Shown: piece after piece, positions 35,091 through 42,016 of the stretch | Layout of the letters: every line of letters starts with the position of its first letter | Position numbering within the stretch: the first letter of the stretch is position 1 | Source: Alloprevotella sp. | Lineage (GTDB): Bacteria > Bacteroidota > Bacteroidia > Bacteroidales > Bacteroidaceae | Length of the DNA: 64,000 nt | Direction of reading: 5' to 3' | NCBI GenBank assembly: GCA_017476545.1 | Contig: JAFUZP010000002.1 | Location: 62,001-126,000, forward strand | Notes under the pieces: generated by a model | The model's input: the letters and a program-made list of their open reading frames with translations, nothing else | Databases searched by the model: none | What the model was told of the DNA's origin: nothing | Program-made: the position numbers and the translations under genes

Positions 35091-35547
35091 AACCACAGAT
35101 TTCTCAGATTTATTATACAAATTGCACAGATTTAGTTGATGAAACGCCGAAAGTGAAGGCTGTCCTCGCCGAAATTGATGAGCAAGCCCAGCTTCATGTT
35201 CGTCGCCCGTAAATAGTTTATCAACTGCGCTTCATGCTCTGGCGCAATAGAGTCTGTTGCCTTTAGTTCTACAATTATTCTGTCATAGCAGACGAAATCT
35301 GCGTAATACTTTTTGTTTAGTTTCGTACCACGATAATAGATATCCAGTTCCTTTTGCTGACAAAAGGGTATGCCAAGCGATGCGAACTCTAACGAAAGAG
35401 CTTCTTGGTAAACAGCTTCTAAAAATCCCCGTCCAAGTGCACCATGTACGGCCATTGCGACACCGATGATGCTGTAGCTCTCGTCCTTGTATGGATAGTA
35501 TTCCACGTTTCTGTGAAAATTATTATAAATTAGTGTAATCTGTGGTT
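35091..35547. mobile_element. GxxExxY cassette with 11-bp inverted ends
   Basis: AACCACAGATT at 35091-35101 and its exact complement AATCTGTGGTT at 35537-35547 bracket one gene. Three CAGATTT copies lie next to the left end. The right end reaches the last base of the uvrA stop codon. The segment is AT-richer than both neighbours. No transposase is present, so mobility is inference from the layout. Confidence 0.55.
35132..35506 (-). CDS. GxxExxY family protein
   Basis: 124 residues matching the GxxExxY family, whose name-giving motif appears as GRGFLEAVYQEAL. The following blocks, LDIYYRGTKLNKKYYADFV and IIVELKA, resemble the catalytic core of PD-(D/E)XK nucleases (Asp in ADFV, Glu-x-Lys in ELKA). 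Biological role unknown. Codon usage is AT-richer than in uvrA and the POT transporter gene. It lies inside the 11-bp inverted repeats. Confidence 0.88.
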   Translation of the reverse strand: MEYYPYKDESYSIIGVAMAVHGALGRGFLEAVYQEALSLEFASLGIPFCQQKELDIYYRGTKLNKKYYADFVCYDRIIVELKATDSIAPEHEAQLINYLRATNMKLGLLINFGEDSLHFRRFIN

Positions 35548-38369
35548 CATCGAATCTTCAGGAACTGCGCCGTGTATCCCTTCCCTTTCTTCGCCACCTG
35601 CTCCGGCGTACCCGTTGCGACGACGGTGCCGCCGCCGCGCCCGCCTTCAGGTCCCATGTCTATGAGCCAGTCGGCAGCACGTATGACGTCCAGGTTGTGT
35701 TCGATGACGATGACCGTGTTTCCCTTCTCCACCAGTCGGTTCAGCACGCCGAGGAGCACGCGGATGTCCTCGAAGTGGAGCCCCGTTGTCGGTTCGTCGA
35801 GGATATAGACCGTGCGTCCCGTGTCGCGCTTGGAGAGTTCCGTGGCCAACTTCACGCGCTGGCTCTCGCCGCCGCTGAGCGTCGTGCTGCTCTGCCCCAG
35901 TTTGATGTATCCGAGGCCCACGTCCTGAAGCACCTTTATCTTGTGCAGGATGTTCGGCACGTTCTCGAAGAACTCCACGGCATTGTTGATGGTCATGTCC
36001 AGCACGTCGGCAATGTTCTTTCCCTTGAAGCGCACCTCCAGCGTCTCGCGGTTGTAGCGCTTGCCGTGGCACTCCTCGCAGGGCACATATACGTCCGGCA
36101 GGAAGTTCATTTCGATGGTCTTGTACCCGTTGCCCTTGCACGTATCGCAGCGGCCACCCTTCACGTTGAAGGAGAAGCGCCCCGGCTTGTAACCGCGCAT
36201 CTTCGCCTCCGGCAGGTTCACAAAGAGTTCGCGGATGTCGGAGAACACGCCCGTGTACGTGGCGGGATTCGAGCGCGGCGTGCGTCCGATGGGACTCTGG
36301 TCCACGGCCACGACCTTGTCCACCAGGTCCAAGCCTTCCAGGCGGTCATAGGCCAGCGGTTCGCGCAGCGAACGGTAGATGTGCCTGGAAAGGATGGGGA
36401 GCAGCGTCTCGTTGATGAGCGTGGACTTTCCGCTTCCGCTGACGCCCGTCACGCAGATGAGCTTCCCGAGAGGGAAGTCCACGGTGATGTTCTTCAGGTT
36501 GTTACCACGTGCCCCGATGAGGCGTAGCTTTTCGCCATTTCCCTTTCGCCTCGTCTCGGGTATTCCCACGCTCCGCTTGCCGTTCAGGTAGTCCGCTGTC
36601 AATGTGGAAGTCTTCAGCATTTCTGCGGGTGTCCCCTGATAGACCACCTCGCCGCCGAGGCGTCCGGCGTAGGGGCCGAGGTCCACGATGTAGTCCGCGG
36701 CGCGCATCATGTCCTCGTCGTGTTCCACGACAATCACCGTGTTCCCGATGTCGCGCAGTTCTTTCAGCGAACGTATGAGGCGCTGGTTGTCGCGTTGGTG
36801 GAGGCCTATGCTGGGCTCATCCAGGATGTACAGCACGTTCACCAGTTGCGACCCTATCTGTGTGGCCAGACGTATGCGCTGGCTTTCTCCACCCGAAAGC
36901 GTCATGGTGGCGCGGCTCAGGGAGAGGTAGTCCAGACCTACGTCGAGCAGGAATTTCAGTCGTGTGCGGAGCTCTTTCAGAATCTCGTGGGCAATGGCAG
37001 CCTGCTTGTTCTCAAGCCTTTCTTCCAGTCCTTCCAGCCACTCGTAGAGTTCGCCGATGTCCATCGCCGCCATTTCCGCGATGTTCTTTCCGTCAATGCG
37101 GTAGGACAGGGCCTCCTGGTTCAGGCGTTGCCCGTGGCAATGGGGGCACTCGGCTTCCTTCGAGAACTGTTCTGCCCAGCGTTGTGCTGCCGCCGTCATC
37201 TCCGCGTCCGCCATCTGGCGGATGTACTTCACGAGACCGTTGAATTCCACGTACTGATCCTCCGTCGTGTGCATGACGGCGGCGGGGATGCGCAGGCGGT
37301 CGGCCTTCCCGTTGAAGATGGTGTCAAGCGCCTCTTCCGGCAGTTCTTCCACGGGCATGTCTATGTCGCAACCGTACTCTGCCAAGATGGTTTCTATTTC
37401 CCAAAAGATGAGTCGGCTTTTATATTTACCTAAGGGTGCCAAAGCACCGTCGCGGATGGAAAGCTTGGGATTCGGAATGACTTTCTCCTTGTCCATGACG
37501 CTGACGATGCCCAGTCCCTTGCACTTCGGGCAGGCACCCTGCGTGGAGTTGAAAGAGAAGTTGTTCGGTGCAGGTTCGCGGTAGGAGATACCGCTGACAG
37601 GGTCCATCAGCAGTTTACTGTAGTAGCGCGCTTCATTCGTCTCTGCGTCCAGGACAAGCATCAGTCCCTCGCCGTGTGACAATGTCTGTGCAACGCTTTT
37701 CTTCAGCCGTTCCTCGTCCTTCTCCTGCACGCGCAGTTTATCCACCACCACTTCAATGTCGTGGTTCTTGTAGCGGTCCACCTTCATGCCCGGCTTCACC
37801 TCCTGCACCTCGCCGTCCACGCGCACCGTGAGGAAGCCCTTCTTGCGTATGCTGTCGAAGAGTTCCTTGTAGTGACCCTTTCGGGAGCGCACCAATGGGG
37901 CGAGGAGCATCACTTTGCGCCCCTCGTACCGGTCAAGGATAAGGCGCACCACCTTCTCCTCCGTGTATTTCACCATCCGTTCCCCGCTGATATAAGAATA
38001 GGCTTCGCCCGCCCGCGCGTAAAGAAGGCGCAGGAAGTCGTAAATCTCCGTCACTGTACCTACGGTAGAACGAGGATTCTTGTTCGTTGTCTTTTGTTCT
38101 ATGGAAATAACAGGTGACAACCCCGTAATCTTGTCCACGTCGGGACGCTCCAGGTTGTCAAGGAAGTTGCGCGCGTATGCCGAGAACGTCTCGATGTAAC
38201 GCCGCTGTCCCTCCGCATAGAGGGTGTCAAAAGCCAGGGAACTCTTCCCCGAGCCCGATAGGCCGGTGATGACGGTGAGGGAGTGGCGCGGAATTGTGCA
38301 GTCCACGTTCTTCAGGTTGTGGACGCGTGCGCCGGACACGGCGATTTTTCCGCTGTCAGTAGGAGCCAT
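35547..38369 (-). CDS. uvrA: Excinuclease ABC subunit A
   Basis: 940 residues. UvrA finds helix-distorting damage in nucleotide excision repair. It has two ABC ATPase modules: Walker A GLSGSGKSSLA near residue 35 and GVSGSGKSTLINE near residue 640. Zinc-binding cysteines occur in CPKCKGLG, CPHCHGQR, CDTCKGNG and CEECHGKR. Both signature motifs (LSGGESQR) are present. It follows the T9SS type B gene by 7 bp. Its stop codon coincides with the right end of the GxxExxY cassette. Confidence 0.97.
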   Translation of the reverse strand: MAPTDSGKIAVSGARVHNLKNVDCTIPRHSLTVITGLSGSGKSSLAFDTLYAEGQRRYIETFSAYARNFLDNLERPDVDKITGLSPVISIEQKTTNKNPRSTVGTVTEIYDFLRLLYARAGEAYSYISGERMVKYTEEKVVRLILDRYEGRKVMLLAPLVRSRKGHYKELFDSIRKKGFLTVRVDGEVQEVKPGMKVDRYKNHDIEVVVDKLRVQEKDEERLKKSVAQTLSHGEGLMLVLDAETNEARYYSKLLMDPVSGISYREPAPNNFSFNSTQGACPKCKGLGIVSVMDKEKVIPNPKLSIRDGALAPLGKYKSRLIFWEIETILAEYGCDIDMPVEELPEEALDTIFNGKADRLRIPAAVMHTTEDQYVEFNGLVKYIRQMADAEMTAAAQRWAEQFSKEAECPHCHGQRLNQEALSYRIDGKNIAEMAAMDIGELYEWLEGLEERLENKQAAIAHEILKELRTRLKFLLDVGLDYLSLSRATMTLSGGESQRIRLATQIGSQLVNVLYILDEPSIGLHQRDNQRLIRSLKELRDIGNTVIVVEHDEDMMRAADYIVDLGPYAGRLGGEVVYQGTPAEMLKTSTLTADYLNGKRSVGIPETRRKGNGEKLRLIGARGNNLKNITVDFPLGKLICVTGVSGSGKSTLINETLLPILSRHIYRSLREPLAYDRLEGLDLVDKVVAVDQSPIGRTPRSNPATYTGVFSDIRELFVNLPEAKMRGYKPGRFSFNVKGGRCDTCKGNGYKTIEMNFLPDVYVPCEECHGKRYNRETLEVRFKGKNIADVLDMTINNAVEFFENVPNILHKIKVLQDVGLGYIKLGQSSTTLSGGESQRVKLATELSKRDTGRTVYILDEPTTGLHFEDIRVLLGVLNRLVEKGNTVIVIEHNLDVIRAADWLIDMGPEGGRGGGTVVATGTPEQVAKKGKGYTAQFLKIR

Positions 38370-38376
38370 TGCCGCT

Positions 38377-39072
38377 TCAGTTGATTATGCCCGTGCTTTC
38401 CTGGTATCCCCGGAGCAGGTTGATGGTCTTTTTGATATGGTATCTGCGGCCGTCCGCTCCTTTCGCTTCTATGTGCAGGTAGTATGCCCCGCTCGGGCAG
38501 TCGTGTCCGCCCGCGCGGCCGTCCCATCCGCCCTCGATGTCCGTCCATTCGTAGAGCTTCTTCCCCCAGCGGCTGAAGACCGTCGCGCGGAACTCCACGA
38601 TGCTGCGGTGTCCCGTCTTCACCTTGAAGATGTCGTTGATGCCGTCGCCGTTCGGCGTGAAAGCGTTCGGTGCCTCAAGGTACGATTCGCTGATGCTGAT
38701 GGCGAAGGGGGTGTCCATCGTGTAGTCGATGGTGTCCCCTTCGAGTACGAAGCTGACGCGCAGTTCCACGTAGTAGGAGCCGCTCTGCGTGAAGTTGTAG
38801 TCCGTGCGCTCGTCGTAGCGCACGAGGAAGGGCTCCTCTTCGTTCTGCCGGCTGAACCGCCATTCGTAAAGCGGCGTGTAGTCGCCCGTGTTCTCGGGAT
38901 TCGCCTCGAAAGTGGCGTACATCGGCGCGTTGCCGTCGTACTCGGTGGCTTCTTCGTCCACCATGTCGCCGCCCGTGCAGCGCATCGTGGGGCTGCACGT
39001 CGGGCCGTCCTGCGCTGCTGCCTGCAGGGGCAGGAGCAGGAGGGCGAGCAGGATAGTTGTCGGAGTCTTCAT
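38377..39072 (-). CDS. Secreted protein with T9SS type B (gliding-motility-type) sorting domain
   Basis: 231 residues with signal peptide MKTPTTILLALLLLPLQAAAQ. The C-terminal 95 residues match the CHU_C/type B sorting domain (APNAFTPNGDGINDIFKVK, VFSRWGKKLYEW, CPSGAYYLHIEA). That marks export across the outer membrane by the type IX system. The middle part has no recognised domain. A -7 element TACCTTTG on the minus strand (39123-39116) lies 43 bp upstream; uvrA follows in the same operon. Confidence 0.88.
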   Translation of the reverse strand: MKTPTTILLALLLLPLQAAAQDGPTCSPTMRCTGGDMVDEEATEYDGNAPMYATFEANPENTGDYTPLYEWRFSRQNEEEPFLVRYDERTDYNFTQSGSYYVELRVSFVLEGDTIDYTMDTPFAISISESYLEAPNAFTPNGDGINDIFKVKTGHRSIVEFRATVFSRWGKKLYEWTDIEGGWDGRAGGHDCPSGAYYLHIEAKGADGRRYHIKKTINLLRGYQESTGIIN

Positions 39073-39258
39073 CGTTCTTTCGCGTTACGCGCCGGGCGCG
39101 GTCGGTTTATCCGTGCAAAGGTAGGGAATAAATGTGGAAGGAGGAAGTGCTCTCGTGCACTTTTTCGCGCTCGCCGTAGGGTTCGCGTTCCGCCTCCGGC
39201 AGGATTTCTGGGCGGCCGCCGCTCCCTGAGCCTCCGGCGCGTCCCGAGGGCACGCTTC

Positions 39259-39340
39259 TTACCCCTATGGGTAAGCATCCCTAACCCTACGGTCACGGCG
39301 CACTAACCCTACGGTCAGTTCTTCCTGACCCTGCGGTCAG
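39259..39340. repeat. Phased palindrome array 4 (four units, 22-bp period)
   Basis: Units at 39259, 39281, 39303 and 39325: TTACCCCTATGGGTAA, CTAACCCTACGGTCAC, CTAACCCTACGGTCAG and CTGACCCTGCGGTCAG. Spacing is exactly 22 bp. It lies between the divergent T9SS protein gene and the DUF3791 island. Confidence 0.85.
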
Positions 39341-39409
39341 GAGTTTTCCAAATGTGTGCATGATTTGCGTAAAAAGGCGTTAAAAAATGCCGGCTTTGGG
39401 GTACGAGAA

Positions 39410-39441
39410 CTTGGTGGATTGGAAGTGAATGAGTAACTTTG
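39410..39441 (+). promoter_or_regulatory. Promoter of the DUF3791/DUF3990 island
   Basis: CTTG at 39410-39413 and TAACTTTG at 39434-39441, 20 bp apart. Transcription would start near 39448, which excludes the in-frame ATG at 39429 as the gene start. Confidence 0.7.
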
Positions 39442-39521
39442 CAAAACAAAGCCGCCAAAAAGGGTGCTATGCAATGCGCCAAGCAATAGGAATGACAAAT
39501 ATTCTGGTTATGTCAGGACTG

Positions 39522-39731
39522 ATGATGGATAAAATAGAGTATCTCGTTCTGTTAGTGGCAGAGTTCGCTGCCCGCAGTAAGGTTTCGGAGTCAATGGCTT
39601 ACCGATACCTCTGCCAGTATGGTGCTTTGGCGTTATGCGAGAAACACTATAATGTGATGCACACGCTGTCGGTTGACGAGAACATCCGGACCTTGCAGGA
39701 GTATTGCCAGAGGAGGGGCGGGAGCCTATGA
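39522..39731 (+). CDS. DUF3791 domain protein
   Basis: 69 residues from MMDKIEYLVLLVAEFAARS; ATGs at 39474 and 39510 are also in frame. The body, MAYRYLCQYGALALCEKHYN and LQEYCQRRGG, is typical DUF3791. It overlaps the DUF3990 gene by ATGA. These two families commonly travel together, and DUF3791 has been considered an antitoxin-like partner; that role is inference here. Confidence 0.85.
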   Translation: MMDKIEYLVLLVAEFAARSKVSESMAYRYLCQYGALALCEKHYNVMHTLSVDENIRTLQEYCQRRGGSL

Positions 39732-40207
39732 AACTCTATCATGGTTCTACTATTGACATTCCAAGGATTGACCTGACAAAGTCCAAGCCTAACAAGGATT
39801 TCGGCAAGGCTTTCTACCTGTCTGATGACGAGCAGCAAGCTTTGGATATGGCACAGTTCAGGGCAGAGTTCGAGGATGCCGCTCCTGTTGTCAATGTATA
39901 TGGTTTTGACGAAGCGCTATTTGATGAGTTCCGTGTCAAGCGGTTTGAGGAATACACCGATGAATAGGCGCACTTCGTCTATGACCATCGCACAGAGCCT
40001 GAAGGGCGGACGCTACATGATTATGACATTGTGTATGGCCCGATAGCCAACGACCGAATCGGTGCGCAGATAACCCGTTACAAGCAAGGGTATATCTCCT
40101 TTGATGAGTTCCTGAGGCGCATTCAATACATCAAGGGCATGACGTTCCAATACGCTTTCTGCACACAGAGAGCCATAGACAAATTGATAAAGCAGGCGAA
40201 CGGATGA
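39728..40207 (+). pseudogene. DUF3990 gene interrupted by an in-frame amber codon
   Basis: The frame starts MKLYHGSTIDIPRIDLTKSK and continues with KDFGKAFYLSDDEQQA, both diagnostic of DUF3990. At codon 80 (39965-39967) it reads TAG. Past that codon the same frame stays open for 79 more codons and keeps family-like blocks (HFVYDHRTEPEGR, DYDIVYGPIANDR, QYAFCTQRAIDKL). It ends at a TGA overlapping the next start by ATGA. A single TGG-to-TAG change would explain this. The truncated product of 79 residues lacks the conserved C-terminal QxxFxT segment. The fold resembles ADP-ribosyltransferases (inference). Readthrough is the alternative. Confidence 0.82.
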
Positions 40208-40425
40208 AAGTATCTCAGGCAGAATTCCAGAATATGAAGGAGGAAATAGTCAAGGATCTTATCTCCCGACTGATTGACGAGCGAGGTCTCTCTATGGAGC
40301 AGGCATTTGATGCTGTCTATACCTCTCGCCTGTTTGAGAAACTGACCGAGCCTGAGACAGGACTCTTCTTCCAGTCTTCCGGCTACGTGTACAGCTATCT
40401 GATAGAAGAACTGTATCCGGCATAA
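40204..40425 (+). CDS. Small protein, third gene of the DUF3990 operon
   Basis: 73 residues, MKVSQAEFQNMKEEIVKDLI onward, with a predicted all-helical N-terminus and a C-terminal YVYSYLIEELYP. It starts inside the stop codon of the DUF3990 frame. Small helical proteins occupy this position beside DUF3990 elsewhere and may be a second antitoxin-like partner; I cannot name the family with certainty. Confidence 0.7.
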   Translation: MKVSQAEFQNMKEEIVKDLISRLIDERGLSMEQAFDAVYTSRLFEKLTEPETGLFFQSSGYVYSYLIEELYPA

Positions 40426-40516
40426 TAATGCGAGGATATGAGTAAGGGCGTGCAGAACAACTAACGGCTCACTATCATTCAGGTATAATACGACAGCGCA
40501 TTTGCGCGCGAGGCAT

Positions 40517-40554
40517 CGTGGGCTTCTCCTGTTCCTGAGCAGGGGAAGCCCACG
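40517..40554. terminator. Strong hairpin after the DUF3990 operon
   Basis: GTGGGCTTC...CCTG pairs with CAGG...GAAGCCCAC around a short loop. No T-run follows, so it may stabilise a 3' end rather than act as a classical terminator. Confidence 0.5.
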
Positions 40555-40645
40555 TGGCGTTCAGTGCTCCGATATGATTACTTATCTAACCAATCATGTT
40601 ATTATCAGAACAAACTTCTATGAGAGCCGATTATCCCCTCCCGGG

Positions 40646-40677
40646 CTTGGCCGTGTGGGAATGTTTGCCTACCTTTG
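40646..40677 (+). promoter_or_regulatory. Promoter of leader module C
   Basis: CTTG at 40646-40649 and TACCTTTG at 40670-40677, 20 bp apart. Confidence 0.75.
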
Positions 40678-40682
40678 CTGCC

Positions 40683-40900
40683 GAAAACAAAGAACTTGAT
40701 GATGCCTTACGCGCGTATATATAATATAGGTATGTCGGCTTGCGCCCGTGCGGATGCCGACTTAGCCCGTATTTACTGGGCGGGAAGTGCCCGAATTACC
40801 CCCCAATACGCTCTGGGAATCAAGTAGTTACAGGTACATACGCAAGCATTGAGCGGCGCACTGCGCCCCCTTCGGAGGGGTGTGGTGCGCCGTTTTGTGT
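40683..40900 (+). ncRNA. Structured leader or small RNA, copy C
   Basis: Third copy of the module. Its second helix uses GTCGGC (40734-40739) with GCCGAC (40756-40761), at the position where copies A and B use different bases but still pair. The terminator-like hairpin has arms 40854-40869 and 40877-40892, followed by TTTT. Beyond it, similarity to copy A continues through a second C-rich/G-rich hairpin into the AT-rich leader of the YxxPxxxV gene, with about 20 extra bases here. Confidence 0.65.
40702..40827 (+). CDS. 41-residue small ORF inside leader copy C
   Basis: MPYARIYNIGMSACARADAD at the start and ARITPQYALGIK at the end. It is the most diverged copy, yet it keeps the 42-codon length, start, stop and C-terminal block. 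Confidence 0.5.
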   Translation: MPYARIYNIGMSACARADADLARIYWAGSARITPQYALGIK

Positions 40901-41046
40901 GTATGCAAGCAGCAACCCGAACCCTCCAGCCCCCCTCCCGTCCCCCCGAGAGGGGGAGGCGAGGCGCTTACGCGCGGGGAGGCTTGGGGTCGGTGTGAGC
41001 GATAATAAACCAATTCCTATTATATACAAATTAAAACTACTAAGCA

Positions 41047-41640
41047 ATGAACAATGACAAGCAATTTGGCGGTGCTTTGTGCGCCGGCGGAGGTACTGCG
41101 GATGTTGCGGTTGCCGCTCCCGCGGAGGGTAAGAAGAAGTACGTGAGTCCCACGATGCAGGTTATCCCGCTGGGCCCGCAGCGTATGCTGGCGACGAGCG
41201 GGGAGCCGCCCGTACATGTCTCCATCTTAGGGGTGGTCGATATGTATAGTTTTGGGTGTGAAACATACCTGCCCCCTGAGATTACCTGTGATGATTTTAG
41301 GGACGCTAAATTTATTTACCCACGCCTTCCCCAGAATCAGAAAATATATGCTTGCGACTGGGGAGGGAGGTATTGCTTTATTAGGGGGCATAAATATGTG
41401 AATTTTGGCCCCGGCGGCGAGGGCTGGGACCAGGCGGACTTCCTTGCTAACGTGCAGTTCCACGAAGGCTGTAGCTTCTCTGTTGACTGGAGCTTGCACG
41501 AGTGGGCCGTCGATTTCTACCCAGGGAACCGCTTCGCTGATAAAGGTTGGGCAGGGTTGGCTATGATTTCCGGGGAGTATAGAGGACGTGCCGTTGAAAT
41601 AGAATTTATGCTGAGCACCAGCGAGGTCTGTTCAAACTGA
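41047..41640 (+). CDS. YxxPxxxV-motif protein, copy 2 (function unknown)
   Basis: 197 residues, paralogue of the gene at 22717. The shared N-terminal block is KKYVSPTMQVIPLG then MLATSGEPPVHVSI. Later shared segments are DMYSF, CDDF, YCF, ADFLA, and YRG near the end. The first 30 residues are Gly/Ala-rich and unalike in the two copies. There is no signal peptide. It is preceded by leader module C exactly as copy 1 is by module A, so gene and leader were duplicated together. Confidence 0.75.
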   Translation: MNNDKQFGGALCAGGGTADVAVAAPAEGKKKYVSPTMQVIPLGPQRMLATSGEPPVHVSILGVVDMYSFGCETYLPPEITCDDFRDAKFIYPRLPQNQKIYACDWGGRYCFIRGHKYVNFGPGGEGWDQADFLANVQFHEGCSFSVDWSLHEWAVDFYPGNRFADKGWAGLAMISGEYRGRAVEIEFMLSTSEVCSN

Positions 41641-41784
41641 CGGATAACTTGCCGGATACCTGCGGAAGTCCGTCTCTTCCCGCCCGATAACGAGGGGGAG
41701 GGTTATGGTTTCCCCAGTGGGTATCCCGCGGATTGGGGCGGGGTGCGCGGTCGTCGTGGTGGCGGCTGCGCACGTGCTTTTTGT

Positions 41785-41915
41785 GCGCTCCGCGTAGGGG
41801 CCGGAATCGTCCCCGCATTGCCGCCCATTTCAGCAACGCGTTGACGGCACTCTCGTCTATGCGTTGACGGCATCCTCGTCTACGCGTTGCTGACTCCGGC
41901 ACCCTTGCGTTGCGG
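41785..41915. repeat. Phased palindrome array with 23-bp period (six units)
   Basis: 16-bp units start at 41785, 41808, 41831, 41854, 41877 and 41900. Those at 41831 and 41854 read CAGCAACGCGTTGACG and CGTCTATGCGTTGACG; outer units are more degenerate. The shared core GCGTTG (or GCATTG, GCGTAG) recurs every 23 bp. The idealised palindrome is CGTCAACGCGTTGACG. It lies between the convergent YxxPxxxV and macroglobulin genes. Confidence 0.7.
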
Positions 41916-42016
41916 ATTTCCGGTGGCTCGCGGAGATACGACGAACGCCTCCGCACGGGGTGGGTGCGGAGGCGTTCGGGGGAGGGGGGGGAGCAGCCTG
42001 GCGGGGGCGCGGGGAC

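Noticed and set aside
39429..39521. Longer DUF3791 protein starting at 39429
   Set aside because: This ATG lies ahead of the predicted transcription start (-7 element at 39434-39441), and the family begins near MDKIEYLVL.
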